21,347 nt of DNA from a virus, in IMG/VR virus record IMGVR_UViG_3300046507_000905, positions 1 to 21,347 of that record. One strand, given 5' to 3'. The notes beneath the pieces were generated by a model. It did not search any database. It was not told the origin of the DNA and saw only the letters and a program-made list of their open reading frames with translations. Numbering within the stretch: the stretch's first letter is position 1; each line of letters opens with the position of its first letter. The position numbers and the translations under genes are program-made. Shown in pieces: positions 1 to 7,433 of this stretch.

Positions 1-1050
1 ACCGGCATGGGTGCCCGCCGGCAGCCGCTGATGTTCATCATCACGACCGCCGGCGCTGACATCGAAGGCCCGTGCTACGACAAGCGCCGGCAGGTCATCG
101 AGATGCTCGAAGGCACGGTGCCCGACGACGAACTGTTCGGTTTCATCTGGACCCTCGACGAGGGAGACGACTGGACCGACCCAAAGATGCTGGCCAAGGC
201 CAACCCGAACCACGGGATTTCGGTGTTCCAGGAGTACTTGGAGAGCCAACAGGCCCGGGCGATTCGTTCGGCGCGCTTCACCAACACGTTCAAGACCAAG
301 CACTTGAACCTGTGGGTGAGCGCCAAATCCGGCTTCTACAACATGGAAAGCTGGAAGGCCTGTGAGGACACCACGCTGACGCTCGAGCAGTTCGAGGGGC
401 AGGAGTGGATTGCGGGCTTCGACTTGGCTCGCAAGCTGGACATGAACTCCCGGTCGCGCCTGTTCTGGCGAGTGATCGATGGCAAGACCCACTATTACAG
501 CGTCGGCCCGAAGTTTTGGGTTCCATACGACACGGCCTACAACACCGATAACAAGCGCATGTCCGAGCGGTTCCAGGCCTGGGTAAACTCCAAGCACCTG
601 GATGTTACCGACGGCGCCGAGATCGATTACCGCGAGATTCTCGAGGACACCAAGGAGGCCAACCATCTCGCGCCGCTGCGCGAGTCGCCCATTGACCCCC
701 ATGGCGCCACCGGATTGAGCCACGACCTTGACGATGAAGGCTTCAGCCCGATCACGATCACCCAGAACTACACGAACATGTCGGACGCCATGAAGGAACT
801 TGAGGCCGCTATCACTGCGGGCCGCTTCCACCATGACGGCAATCCGATCATGACCTGGTGTATCGGCAACGTGATCGGCAAGAACCTGCCGGGCAACGAC
901 GATGTCGTGCGGCCGATCAAGCAGGGCGACGACAACAAGATCGACGGCGCGGTGGCGCTGATAATGGCGGTGGGCAGGGTGCTTATTCTGGTCAACGACA
1001 ACAGCGGCAATATCAGCGACTTTTTCTCAAAACCAATCATCGTTGGATAA
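1..1050 (+). CDS. Phage terminase large subunit, C-terminal part (5' end outside window)
   Basis: ATP-driven DNA packaging motor and nuclease that cuts concatemers and docks on the portal. The frame is open to the first base of the window, so the N-terminal ATPase part (Walker A) is missing; what remains starts near the end of the ATPase domain ([10 protein letters not shown]) and holds the nuclease domain. Counting from the Met at position 7, the RNase H-like nuclease motif GFDLARKLD places a probable metal-binding Asp at residue 139, and the late motif [12 protein letters not shown] gives a second at residue 313. The length left (about 349 codons) and the position before portal, protease and capsid genes fit the HK97-type terminase family. 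The stop is 11 bases before a small membrane protein gene. No frameshift is seen. Confidence 0.93.
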   Translation, partial: TGMGARRQPLMFIITTAGADIEGPCYDKRRQVIEMLEGTVPDDELFGFIWTLDEGDDWTDPKMLAKANPNHGISVFQEYLESQQARAIRSARFTNTFKTKHLNLWVSAKSGFYNMESWKACEDTTLTLEQFEGQEWIAGFDLARKLDMNSRSRLFWRVIDGKTHYYSVGPKFWVPYDTAYNTDNKRMSERFQAWVNSKHLDVTDGAEIDYREILEDTKEANHLAPLRESPIDPHGATGLSHDLDDEGFSPITITQNYTNMSDAMKELEAAITAGRFHHDGNPIMTWCIGNVIGKNLPGNDDVVRPIKQGDDNKIDGAVALIMAVGRVLILVNDNSGNISDFFSKPIIVG

Positions 1051-1061
1051 CTGGACTGACC

Positions 1062-1226
1062 ATGAATACAGGCCTGCTCGTATTTCTCCTGGCGGCCATG
1101 GCGGGGCTGTGCCTGCTGGTTGGCGGCGTCTTCGTGCTAGCCGGCCTGGGGTGGTCACTGGTGGCCGGCGGCGCGGCATGCCTGGCAACTGCGGGCTTTG
1201 TTCGTAAGGGGCTGACAAGTGAGTAA
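1062..1226 (+). CDS. Small hydrophobic membrane protein between terminase and portal
   Basis: A 54-residue protein composed mainly of two hydrophobic segments (about residues 4-22 and 27-46, LLVFLLAAMAGLCLLVGGVF, then LGWSLVAGGAACLATAGF) and ending in a short charged tail, RKGLTSE. It overlaps the GTG start of the portal gene by 8 bases, so translation is probably coupled. Tiny two-helix proteins at this exact place are common in HK97-type phages, but their role is not established. It could be a morphogenesis accessory or, speculatively, a holin-like protein, because no holin is visible in the lysis cassette. The start is the first Met after the terminase stop; the ribosome binding site before it is weak. 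The gene is too hydrophobic and too well placed to be dismissed as noise. Confidence 0.7.
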   Translation: MNTGLLVFLLAAMAGLCLLVGGVFVLAGLGWSLVAGGAACLATAGFVRKGLTSE

Positions 1227-2556
1227 ACCCCTAAAGGCTGTGCTGCAGCAGGCGATGTCCAAGTCGGCTGAGCCTGGACTCATGAAGTCTTCGCTTGCGG
1301 GATGGGTCGGTCGCCGAATAGGCCTTGGCGATTCTTCATTCTGGAACAGCTTCTACGGCACCGACTCCGCATCCGGCAAGACGGTTAGCCAGCAAACGGC
1401 GCTCCAGCTTTCCACGGTCTGGGCATGCGTACGCCTCATTGCTGAGACGCTGGCTACGCTTCCGATTGCTCTGTACGAGGATAAGAACGGTGTCCCCGCC
1501 GTCGCATCAGCGCACCCCGTGCACCGCGTCATCAGCATGCAGCCGAACGCCGACCAGACCCCTGTGGAGTTCTGGGAATGCGTGGTTGCGAGCTTGCTGC
1601 TGAGCGGGAACAGCTTTAACGAACCGCACCTGGTGGGCCGCGATGTCTCGTCGTTGGAATTCATCCTGCCGCAGAGCGTATCGCCACCCAAGCGACTCAG
1701 TAACGGCGCTATCGAATATCGCTTCATCGATAGCCTGGGCAAGCCCCATACCCTGCTCGACGAACAAATGATGCACACCCGCGGTTTCGGTACTGACCCG
1801 CTTTATGGGCTCAGCCCATTGTCGATGGGTCGTAACGTCTTCGGTGCCGCTATGGCGGCTGATGAGTCGGCCAGCAAGATGTTCGCGAATGGCATGAAGC
1901 TCGGCGGCGTGCTGTCCACAGACCAGATCCTGAACAAGCAACAGCGTGAAGACATCCGCGAAGACATGGCTTCGAAGTTCGCTGGCGCCGTGAACACCGG
2001 AAAAACCATGGTGCTGGAAGCCGGCATGAAATATCAGCAGGTCTCGATGACGCCTGAAGATGCCCAGATGCTGCAAACCAGGGCGTTTAACGTCGAGGAA
2101 ATCTGCCGGTGGTTCCGCGTGCCGCCGTGGATGGTGGGGCACACATCCAACAGCACCAGTTGGGGCACGGGAATGGAACAGCAGATGCTGGGATTCCTCA
2201 GCTTTACGCTGCTGCCCTGGATGAAACGAATCGAGCAAAGCATCAATCGGCGCCTTCTTCGCCCGGACGAGCGCCGCCGGTTCTACGCCAAGTTCAACCC
2301 TGAGGGACTTCTGCGTGCCGATAGCGCCGCCCGTGCTGCGTTTTACAGCTCGATGACGCAAAACGGGATCTATACCCGCGACGACTGCCGGATCAAAGAG
2401 AACCTGGCGCCAATGGGTGGCAACGCCGCGAAGCTCACGGTGCAGTCGAACATGCTGCCCATCGACAAGCTTGGCGGCGACGCCGGGGATGCTCAGCAGG
2501 CCAGATCGGCGTTGCTGGATTGGCTCAACGACAAGCCGAAAGGTAATTCAGAATGA
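1219..2556 (+). CDS. Phage portal protein, HK97 family
   Basis: Dodecameric portal at the packaging vertex: channel for DNA entry and exit, docking site for terminase and later for the neck. The protein has 445 residues, the normal size for the HK97 portal family. The family's N-terminal signature is clear around residues 56-83 (TALQLSTVWACVRLIAETLA followed by TLPIALYED), and the stem/crown region contains VEEICRWFRVPPWMVGH, a typical portal motif. The start is GTG at 1219, preceded by AAGGGG with 7 bases spacing; it overlaps the upstream small gene by 8 bases. The stop overlaps the protease start (ATGA, 2553-2556), which suggests translational coupling of portal and protease. Confidence 0.95.
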   Translation: MSKPLKAVLQQAMSKSAEPGLMKSSLAGWVGRRIGLGDSSFWNSFYGTDSASGKTVSQQTALQLSTVWACVRLIAETLATLPIALYEDKNGVPAVASAHPVHRVISMQPNADQTPVEFWECVVASLLLSGNSFNEPHLVGRDVSSLEFILPQSVSPPKRLSNGAIEYRFIDSLGKPHTLLDEQMMHTRGFGTDPLYGLSPLSMGRNVFGAAMAADESASKMFANGMKLGGVLSTDQILNKQQREDIREDMASKFAGAVNTGKTMVLEAGMKYQQVSMTPEDAQMLQTRAFNVEEICRWFRVPPWMVGHTSNSTSWGTGMEQQMLGFLSFTLLPWMKRIEQSINRRLLRPDERRRFYAKFNPEGLLRADSAARAAFYSSMTQNGIYTRDDCRIKENLAPMGGNAAKLTVQSNMLPIDKLGGDAGDAQQARSALLDWLNDKPKGNSE

Positions 2557-3254
2557 AACGAAAAGACCAATCGGTGGCGGTTAAATATCGCTCATTCGAC
2601 TATGACGTGAAGGCTGTCGGCGAAGACGGCCTTTTTTCTGGGTACGGTTCTGTGTTCGGGGTCGTGGACAGCTACAACGAGGTTGTCGCGCCAGGCGCAT
2701 TTCTCGAATCAATCGCAGACGCCAAGGCGAAGTCGCGCACCTTTCCTGTGTTGTGGCAGCACCGCACTGGCGAGCCCATCGGCAGCTGGGATATCGAGAG
2801 CCTGAAGGAAGACGACCGCGGCCTTTTCGGCTCCGGCCAGCTCTGGCTCGAAGATGCCCCGTATGCGCGAATCGCCAACCGTGGCATGCAGTCGCGTTCT
2901 ATCACCGGCCTTTCCATCGGCTACTACGTGCGTGAGTCCAGCTTCGATGAGAAGACCCGGATTCGCACGTTGACCAAGCTCGACCTGGTCGAGATTTCCA
3001 TTGTCACCGTGCCGGCGAACGACGAAGCCCGCACCGACACCATCAAGTCGAAGCTGGCCCACGGTGGGCTGCCTTCGCTTCCCGAATTTGAGCTGCTCCT
3101 GCGTGAGGCAGGCTTCTCGAAAACTCAATCTGCGGTGATTGCCAACCGTGGATTGCAGCACCTGCTCCGGAGCGAGTCCGCGGGCGACCTGGCTGAAGCT
3201 GAACTTGTCGAGGCGATTAAGTCGCGCCCGGCACTGACTCTCCCATCGTTTTGA
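2553..3254 (+). CDS. Prohead protease, HK97 gp4 family
   Basis: Serine protease packed inside the procapsid that removes the N-terminal delta domain of the capsid protein and then digests itself. Length 233 residues. The family's catalytic triad can be placed by motif: His70 in VLWQH, Ser121 in ITGLSIGY, and Glu147 in LDLVEIS; HK97 gp4 uses His, Ser and Glu at equivalent spacing. The C-terminal 70 residues (after about 165) are less conserved and end in a helical part that fits a targeting or scaffold contact. The start overlaps the portal stop and has an AAGG site about 9 bases upstream. The next gene is the substrate, the major capsid protein, 9 bases downstream. Confidence 0.94.
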   Translation: MKRKDQSVAVKYRSFDYDVKAVGEDGLFSGYGSVFGVVDSYNEVVAPGAFLESIADAKAKSRTFPVLWQHRTGEPIGSWDIESLKEDDRGLFGSGQLWLEDAPYARIANRGMQSRSITGLSIGYYVRESSFDEKTRIRTLTKLDLVEISIVTVPANDEARTDTIKSKLAHGGLPSLPEFELLLREAGFSKTQSAVIANRGLQHLLRSESAGDLAEAELVEAIKSRPALTLPSF

Positions 3255-3263
3255 GGATTCACC

Positions 3264-4517
3264 ATGCATAACGCCATGAGCAACCAGGCTCGCTCCGAAA
3301 GCCGTCAAATGCAACGCAAGGAGCATTCCGACGACAAGATCCAGCTGAAAGCGGTCAATGACCTGCTGGACCAGCGCGACCAAGAAATCAAAGCCTTCGC
3401 CGAAAAGGCGAGCAAGGAAATCAAAGAGCACGGCACGATTCTGGCCGATACCAAAACCGTCCTCGACGGCCTGGTAAAGGATGGCCTGGGCCTCCAAGAT
3501 CGCCTGCAAGATATCGAGCAGAAAATGGCTCGCCGCTTCTCCGCCAACGATCCGGCCGAACAAAAATCCGCTGGCGAAGAACTGTCGGAGTCCGAAGACT
3601 TCCAGTCGCTGCAAACCCGCGGTCGCGGTATCGCTCGCATTGGTCGCAAAGCCGTAACCAACCTCACCAGCTCGACCACTGGCACCGGTGGCGTTGGCGC
3701 CGGTATCCAGGCCACCCGTGTGCCAGGAATCGTTGCCGGCCCAGACCGCGAATTCACCGTGCGCGACCTGATCATGCCAGGGCGCACGGCCTCGAACGCT
3801 ATCGAGTATGTCCGCGAAACCGGCTTCCAGAACATGGCCGCGCCGCAGGCCGGTGAGGGTGCAGCCAAGGCTCAGTCCGATCTCTCGTTCGGCCTGGTCA
3901 CCACCACCGTCAAGACCATTGCACACTGGTTCCGCGCTTCCAAGCAGGTGCTGTCGGATATCCCGCTGCTGCAGAGCTACATCAACGGCCGCGCGATCTA
4001 CGGCCTGAAGTACAAGGAAGAAGAGCAGCTCCTCGCTGGTGACGGTACCGGCCAGAATCTGCTGGGTCTGATTCCCCAAGCAACCGTCTTCAACGAATCG
4101 CTGCGTAAGGTCGGCGACACCAAGATCGACACCCTGCGCCGTGCAATCCTGCAGGTGCGCGTCGCTGAATACCGCGCCTCCGCTATCGCGCTGAACCCGG
4201 TCGACTGGGCGGACATCGAGCTGACCAAGGATGCCAACGGCTCTTACATCTGGGTCAACGTCCAAGAAGGTGGCGCACAGCGCCTGTGGAAACTGCCGGT
4301 GGTCGACAGCAACGCTGTGCCAGAGGGCGAATTTCTGGTCGGCGCTATGAACATTGCCGCCCAGGTCTTCGACCGTGAAGACGCTGCCGTCGAGGTTTCC
4401 ACCGAAGATGGCGACAACTTCCGCACCAACATGGTCACCATCCGCGCCGAAGAGCGCCTGGCCCTGGCCGTGTACCGTCCGGAATCTTTCGTCCACGGCG
4501 AATTCGACGCGGCCTAA
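3264..4517 (+). CDS. Major capsid protein, HK97 gp5 family, with N-terminal delta domain
   Basis: Forms the icosahedral shell. The 417-residue precursor has a charged helical delta domain (about residues 15-120, predicted coiled coil), a Ser/Thr/Gly-rich linker around 130-148 where the prohead protease probably cuts, and then the HK97 fold. The mature part aligns by eye, from memory, with HK97 gp5 (VRDLIMPGRTASNAIEYVRE, then KTIAHWFRASKQVLSDIPLL). Lys202, Asn389 and Glu396 line up with HK97 Lys169, Asn356 and Glu363, all with the same offset of 33, so covalent cross-linking is possible. The start at 3264 has GAGGA with 6 bases spacing; an alternative Met lies at 3276. No scaffold gene is present, as expected when the delta domain serves that role. 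Confidence 0.96.
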   Translation: MHNAMSNQARSESRQMQRKEHSDDKIQLKAVNDLLDQRDQEIKAFAEKASKEIKEHGTILADTKTVLDGLVKDGLGLQDRLQDIEQKMARRFSANDPAEQKSAGEELSESEDFQSLQTRGRGIARIGRKAVTNLTSSTTGTGGVGAGIQATRVPGIVAGPDREFTVRDLIMPGRTASNAIEYVRETGFQNMAAPQAGEGAAKAQSDLSFGLVTTTVKTIAHWFRASKQVLSDIPLLQSYINGRAIYGLKYKEEEQLLAGDGTGQNLLGLIPQATVFNESLRKVGDTKIDTLRRAILQVRVAEYRASAIALNPVDWADIELTKDANGSYIWVNVQEGGAQRLWKLPVVDSNAVPEGEFLVGAMNIAAQVFDREDAAVEVSTEDGDNFRTNMVTIRAEERLALAVYRPESFVHGEFDAA

Positions 4518-4533
4518 GGCCCTCGCCATCAAC

Positions 4534-4569
4534 AGGAGCGCGCCCGGGTGACCGGGCGTGTAAGCCATG
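4534..4569 (+). promoter_or_regulatory. Split ribosome binding site: Shine-Dalgarno, hairpin, start codon
   Basis: AGGAG at 4534-4538 is 28 bases from the ATG at 4567, too far to work in linear form. Between them lies a strong stem: 4539-4547 pairs with 4552-4560 (9 pairs, one G-U) around a GTGA loop, a GNRA tetraloop. If folded, AGGAG sits directly against the stem and only 6 bases (TAAGCC) separate the stem from the ATG. An in-frame TAA at 4561 rules out an upstream start. The same arrangement is known from phage T4 gene 25. An alternative reading is a decayed terminator, since no T-run follows the stem. Confidence 0.55.
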
Positions 4570-4788
4570 CCAGATATCACAGTGAAAACCGTAAAGGGTT
4601 TCGACAACCATGGCGAATACGCCAAGCGTGGCTCGACCATCACGGTCGACGAGTTCCGCGCGGCTGATCTGCACGCCAATGGCCTCATCGAGGATTACAA
4701 GGTGAAGAAAGCAGAAGAGCCGAGCAACAAGAAGGCGCCCGAGCCGGCCAACAAGGCGGCGGCCAAGCCAAAAAACAAGGCTGAATAA
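4567..4788 (+). CDS. Small Lys/Ala-rich phage protein of unknown function
   Basis: A 73-residue protein located between the capsid gene and the neck genes. Residues 1-45 look like a small folded domain (ITVKTVKGFDNHGEYAKRGS, then TITVDEFRAADLHANGLIED), similar in style to short beta-rich head-region proteins seen in Mu-like and HK97-like phages. Residues 46-73 are a disordered tail dominated by Lys, Ala, Pro and Glu that could bind DNA or capsid. I do not recognise a characterised family. Its translation may depend on the hairpin described at 4534-4569. The downstream connector gene begins 2 bases after its stop, so the two are probably translationally coupled. Confidence 0.75.
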   Translation: MPDITVKTVKGFDNHGEYAKRGSTITVDEFRAADLHANGLIEDYKVKKAEEPSNKKAPEPANKAAAKPKNKAE

Positions 4789-4790
4789 CT

Positions 4791-5267
4791 ATGAGCGTGA
4801 TCGACATCGAGTTGGCGATGAAGCATCTGCTGGCCGAGCCCGAAGACCAGGACCTGGTCGAGGCTCAGCTGGATGCGGCCGAAGAGGCCTGCATGCGGTT
4901 CCTGCAGCGCCGGTTCTTCGTCGATCAGGCCGCACTTGATGCGGGCAAGGCCGAGACGCTGCAGCGCACCAGGGATGCTCGGGGCCTGTACATGATTGCC
5001 ATGGGCACCGCCGACCTGCCTGAAAATCACGACTTCCAGCTTCGCTTGCGGGATAACGCCCGGCAGGCGCTCGCAGATGCGTACGAGGCCATCGACATGG
5101 ACGAGCACGGGATTATCATCAATGCTGCTATCTCTGCGGCCTGCCTGCTCAAGCTCGGGCACTTGTTCGCGAACCGCGAAGAGGTTGTCACGGGCACCAT
5201 CGCGACCGAGCTGCCGCTGGCGTCGAAGTCCCTGCTGATGCCTTATCGCATCCGGATGGGTGTTTGA
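4791..5267 (+). CDS. Head-tail connector protein (gp6-like adaptor)
   Basis: Neck component that forms a ring under the portal and extends the DNA channel. The 158-residue protein is mostly alpha-helical, with the typical gp6-like pattern: an N-terminal helix pair (IDIELAMKHLLAEPEDQDLV, EAQLDAAEEACMRFLQRRFF), a middle insertion, and a conserved C-terminal segment with IATELPLASKSLLMPYRIR, close to the family's ending 'LP.g...LL.PYR...'. This identifies it as an HK97 gp6 / SPP1 gp15 type adaptor. It begins 2 bases after the preceding stop, has no strong ribosome binding site of its own, and overlaps the next start (TGATG). Confidence 0.85.
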   Translation: MSVIDIELAMKHLLAEPEDQDLVEAQLDAAEEACMRFLQRRFFVDQAALDAGKAETLQRTRDARGLYMIAMGTADLPENHDFQLRLRDNARQALADAYEAIDMDEHGIIINAAISAACLLKLGHLFANREEVVTGTIATELPLASKSLLMPYRIRMGV

Positions 5268-5605
5268 TGCTGGCCGGCAAGTTGCGGCATCGCGTTGATT
5301 TCCAGGCGCTGGGAGAAGTGCAGGACCCGGCCAGCGGTGAGATGGTGCCCGGCTGGTCAACCATCTGGCCCAAGGTGCCGGCGTCCTTCCAGCCGCTGAG
5401 TGCCCGCGACATGATCGCTGCCCAGGCGGCCCAGTCCGAAGCCACGGCCCGGGTAGTGGTCCGGTACCGCGCCGGCGTGCTGCCGACCATGCGCATCATC
5501 CACCGCGGCGAGGTCTACGACATCAAGGGCCCGGCGCTCGCTGATCCTGATTCAGGCCTGGAATACCTCACCATTGTGGTGGCCAAGGGGGTGAACGATG
5601 GCTGA
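5267..5605 (+). CDS. Head closure / head-tail joining protein
   Basis: Neck protein of the SPP1 gp16 / HK97 head-tail joining family that seals the packaged head. The sequence is about 112 residues and follows the family pattern: an N-terminal LRHRVDFQALGEVQDPASGE, a conserved Trp-containing segment (GWSTIWPKVPASFQPLSARD), and a beta-rich C-terminal part (MRIIHRGEVYDIKGPALADP). The best start is the ATG at 5267, overlapping the stop of the connector gene in TGATG; a TTG at 5264 is possible but not needed. The gene overlaps the next start by 8 bases. Confidence 0.86.
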   Translation: MLAGKLRHRVDFQALGEVQDPASGEMVPGWSTIWPKVPASFQPLSARDMIAAQAAQSEATARVVVRYRAGVLPTMRIIHRGEVYDIKGPALADPDSGLEYLTIVVAKGVNDG

Positions 5606-6077
5606 CGGTCTCGACTTCAAGCTTCAAGGCGTTGATGGCCTGGTCGCAAAGCTCGAAGCCGTCAGTTACGACATGAAGCGCAAGGGCGGCCGCTCGGCGT
5701 TGCGCAAGGCTGCGCAGCTGGTCGCCGACCGCGCCAAGGAAAACGCCTCCCGCATCGACGACCCGGAAACAGGCCGGTCTATCGCGAAGAACATCGCTCT
5801 ACGATGGAATGGTCGGCTTTTCAAGCAAAGCGGAAATCTCGGTTTCCGTGTCGGCGTCTTGTACGGCGCGGTGCTAAAGAACGGCGGCGACAAGGCTGCC
5901 AACTCGCCGACCCCGCACTGGCGGCTGATCGAATTCGGCACCGTCAAGATGCGCGGCACGCCCTTCATGCGCCGGGCGCTTGCCGAGCACATTGGCGAAG
6001 CGACCGATGCGTTCGTCAGCAGCTACACGAAGGCCATCGACCGGGCAATCAAGCGCGCAGCCAAGGGGAACAACTGA
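5598..6077 (+). CDS. HK97 gp10-family neck/tail completion protein
   Basis: Protein of 159 residues matching the HK97 gp10-like family that acts at the head-tail interface. The visible family pattern is an N-terminal G-V-D-G-L-x-x-K-L-E helix (LQGVDGLVAKLEAV), a basic helix with RSALRKAAQLVADRAKENA, and the conserved block PHWRLIEFGTVKMRGTPFMR, in which HW..IEFGT and the following P are characteristic. It is basic overall and ends with a Lys/Arg-rich helix. It overlaps the upstream gene by 8 bases and shares its TGA with the ATG of the next gene (6075-6079), again implying coupled translation. Confidence 0.9.
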   Translation: MADGLDFKLQGVDGLVAKLEAVSYDMKRKGGRSALRKAAQLVADRAKENASRIDDPETGRSIAKNIALRWNGRLFKQSGNLGFRVGVLYGAVLKNGGDKAANSPTPHWRLIEFGTVKMRGTPFMRRALAEHIGEATDAFVSSYTKAIDRAIKRAAKGNN

Positions 6078-6442
6078 TGTACGCACCGATATTCGCTGTG
6101 TGCGCCGCAGACGCTGGCGTCACCGCGCTGCTGGGTGCTTCTCCGACCAGGCTCTACCCGTTCGGCGAGGCACCGGAAGGTGTCGCCAAGCCATATGCCG
6201 TGTGGCAACTGGTGACCGGCAGCCCGGAGAACTACCTGGCGGGCCGCCCGGACATGGATGGCTACACCCTGCAGGTGGACGTGTACGGCGCGACCGCCGC
6301 GTCGGCGCGAGCGGTGGCCACGGCGATCAGCACCGCCATTGAGCTGAAGGCCTACGTCACCCGCTGGGGCGGCGAGACCAAGGACACCGAAACAAAGCTG
6401 TACCGGTCGAGCTTTGACATCGACTGGCTTGTACCCAGATAG
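6077..6442 (+). CDS. Tail completion protein, DUF3168 family (gp17-like)
   Basis: A 121-residue tail terminator/completion protein that caps the tail tube at the head end. The DUF3168 pattern is visible: N-terminal [20 protein letters not shown], then [20 protein letters not shown], then [18 protein letters not shown] followed by a helix and a C-terminal strand pair. The ATG at 6077 overlaps the previous stop. The gene is followed by the first of the hairpin/T-run elements (6462-6483), which separates the neck genes from the major tail protein. Confidence 0.87.
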   Translation: MYAPIFAVCAADAGVTALLGASPTRLYPFGEAPEGVAKPYAVWQLVTGSPENYLAGRPDMDGYTLQVDVYGATAASARAVATAISTAIELKAYVTRWGGETKDTETKLYRSSFDIDWLVPR

Positions 6443-6461
6443 CCACACCTCAACCCCCAGG

Positions 6462-6483
6462 CCCGCCACGTGCGGGTTTTTTT
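6462..6483 (+). terminator. Intrinsic terminator-like hairpin before major tail protein
   Basis: CCCGC (6462-6466) and GCGGG (6472-6476) form a 5-pair G/C stem around CACGT, followed at once by seven T (6477-6483). The downstream gene begins only 24 bases later with TGGAGAA as ribosome binding site. It sits in the middle of the late operon, so it must be leaky or be read through by antitermination. Confidence 0.7.
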
Positions 6484-6506
6484 ATGCCCGACATTTGGAG
6501 AACGCC

Positions 6507-6998
6507 ATGTCGATCCTTTCCCAAGGAACCCAGATTTACGCTTTGGTGCCGCCGCTGACCGGCACCGGTCCCAAGACGGTGCTGGCGATCGAGTGCGCGA
6601 CCGCATTCAGCCCAGGCGGCGCGCCAGCGGACCAGATCGAGGATACCTGCCTGGAAGACAACGAGCGCAGCTACAAGAAGGGCTTGCGCACCCCGGGCCA
6701 AGCTTCGCTGACCGTTAACGCAGACCCGAACAACGCCAGCCACATCCGCCTGCACCAGCTCTCGGAAGCCAATGGCGATACCACCATCATCTGGGCTGTG
6801 GGCTGGTCCGACGGCACTGAAGCACCGACCGTGAACACTGCCGGCGATGACTTCGAGCTTCCCGATGATCGCACCTGGTTCACCTTCCGCGGTTACGTTT
6901 CGGACTTCCCGTTCGATTTCGCGGCCAACGCCGTTGTCAGCACCGCGGCCACCATCCAGCGTTCGGGCGGTTCCGCCTGGATCCCGAAAACCGCATAA
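6507..6998 (+). CDS. Major tail (tube) protein
   Basis: Building block of the tail tube, lambda gpV class. The product is 163 residues, with start at the ATG at 6507, which has TTGGAGAA 6-7 bases upstream; a longer open frame upstream runs through a terminator and is not used. The sequence starts [20 protein letters not shown] and shows the typical alternation of beta segments with an acidic loop ([20 protein letters not shown]), the conserved [13 protein letters not shown], and a C-terminal [20 protein letters not shown] strand pair. Placement between the tail completion gene and the tail assembly chaperone confirms the call. It should be among the most abundant late proteins, and it has its own strong ribosome binding site. 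Confidence 0.9.
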   Translation: MSILSQGTQIYALVPPLTGTGPKTVLAIECATAFSPGGAPADQIEDTCLEDNERSYKKGLRTPGQASLTVNADPNNASHIRLHQLSEANGDTTIIWAVGWSDGTEAPTVNTAGDDFELPDDRTWFTFRGYVSDFPFDFAANAVVSTAATIQRSGGSAWIPKTA

Positions 6999-7007
6999 GG
7001 CCTGGGC

Positions 7008-7433
7008 ATGAAGCTGAATCTCGAAACGCTCAAGTCGGTCGGCGCCTTCACTGGCCGACCAGTTGAAAAGGACATCACCTGGATGCAGGGCGACCAGGAA
7101 GTGACCGCAACCGTGTACATCCGTCCGCTGGGCTACCAAGCAGCGGTCAGCGAGGTAATCGCCTCCGGCGGCAAGCACGACAGCATTGCTGGACGCATCG
7201 CGGCGAGCATCTGCGATGAGCATGGCGTCGCGGTGTTCACGGTGGCGGATATTACCGGCGAGGCCGATCCGGAGCGTGGCGCGCTTGACGGCCGCCTGAC
7301 TGTCGCTCTGTTGGCCGCCATCCACCAGGTCAACAACATGGGAAAGACGACGAGCTCTCCGAACTCGACGAGCTCTGGCACGAACTCGCGATCAGCTTCG
7401 GCTGCACGATCGCGGAAGCCCAGGAAAGGCTGA
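7008..7433 (+). CDS. Tail assembly chaperone, short form (lambda G-like)
   Basis: Zero-frame product of 141 residues, needed to keep the tape measure protein soluble and to recruit tail tube subunits. Residues 1-112 are a compact domain (MKLNLETLKSVGAFTGRPVE; WMQGDQEVTATVYIRPLGYQ; IAASICDEHGVAVFTVADIT). After the slippery site at codon 112-113 the zero-frame tail becomes low-complexity (TTSSPNSTSSGTNSRSASAA), as expected where a second frame carries the conserved sequence. The gene lies directly before the tape measure as in lambda. The start ATG at 7008 is 9 bases after the stop of the major tail protein. Confidence 0.85.
   Translation: MKLNLETLKSVGAFTGRPVEKDITWMQGDQEVTATVYIRPLGYQAAVSEVIASGGKHDSIAGRIAASICDEHGVAVFTVADITGEADPERGALDGRLTVALLAAIHQVNNMGKTTSSPNSTSSGTNSRSASAARSRKPRKG

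Noticed and set aside
1507-2361. - strand open frame (284 codons) opposite the portal gene
   Set aside because: Shadow of the portal coding sequence; no family features.
2709-4688. Very long open frame (659 codons) on the - strand opposite protease and capsid genes
   Set aside because: It covers two certain structural genes, has low-complexity translation, and is explained by strong G/C bias at third positions, which removes stops in this antisense frame.
6414-6506. Extended N-terminus of the major tail protein
   Set aside because: The extension is encoded within the previous gene and the terminator hairpin; the ATG at 6507 has a strong ribosome binding site and a typical N-terminus.
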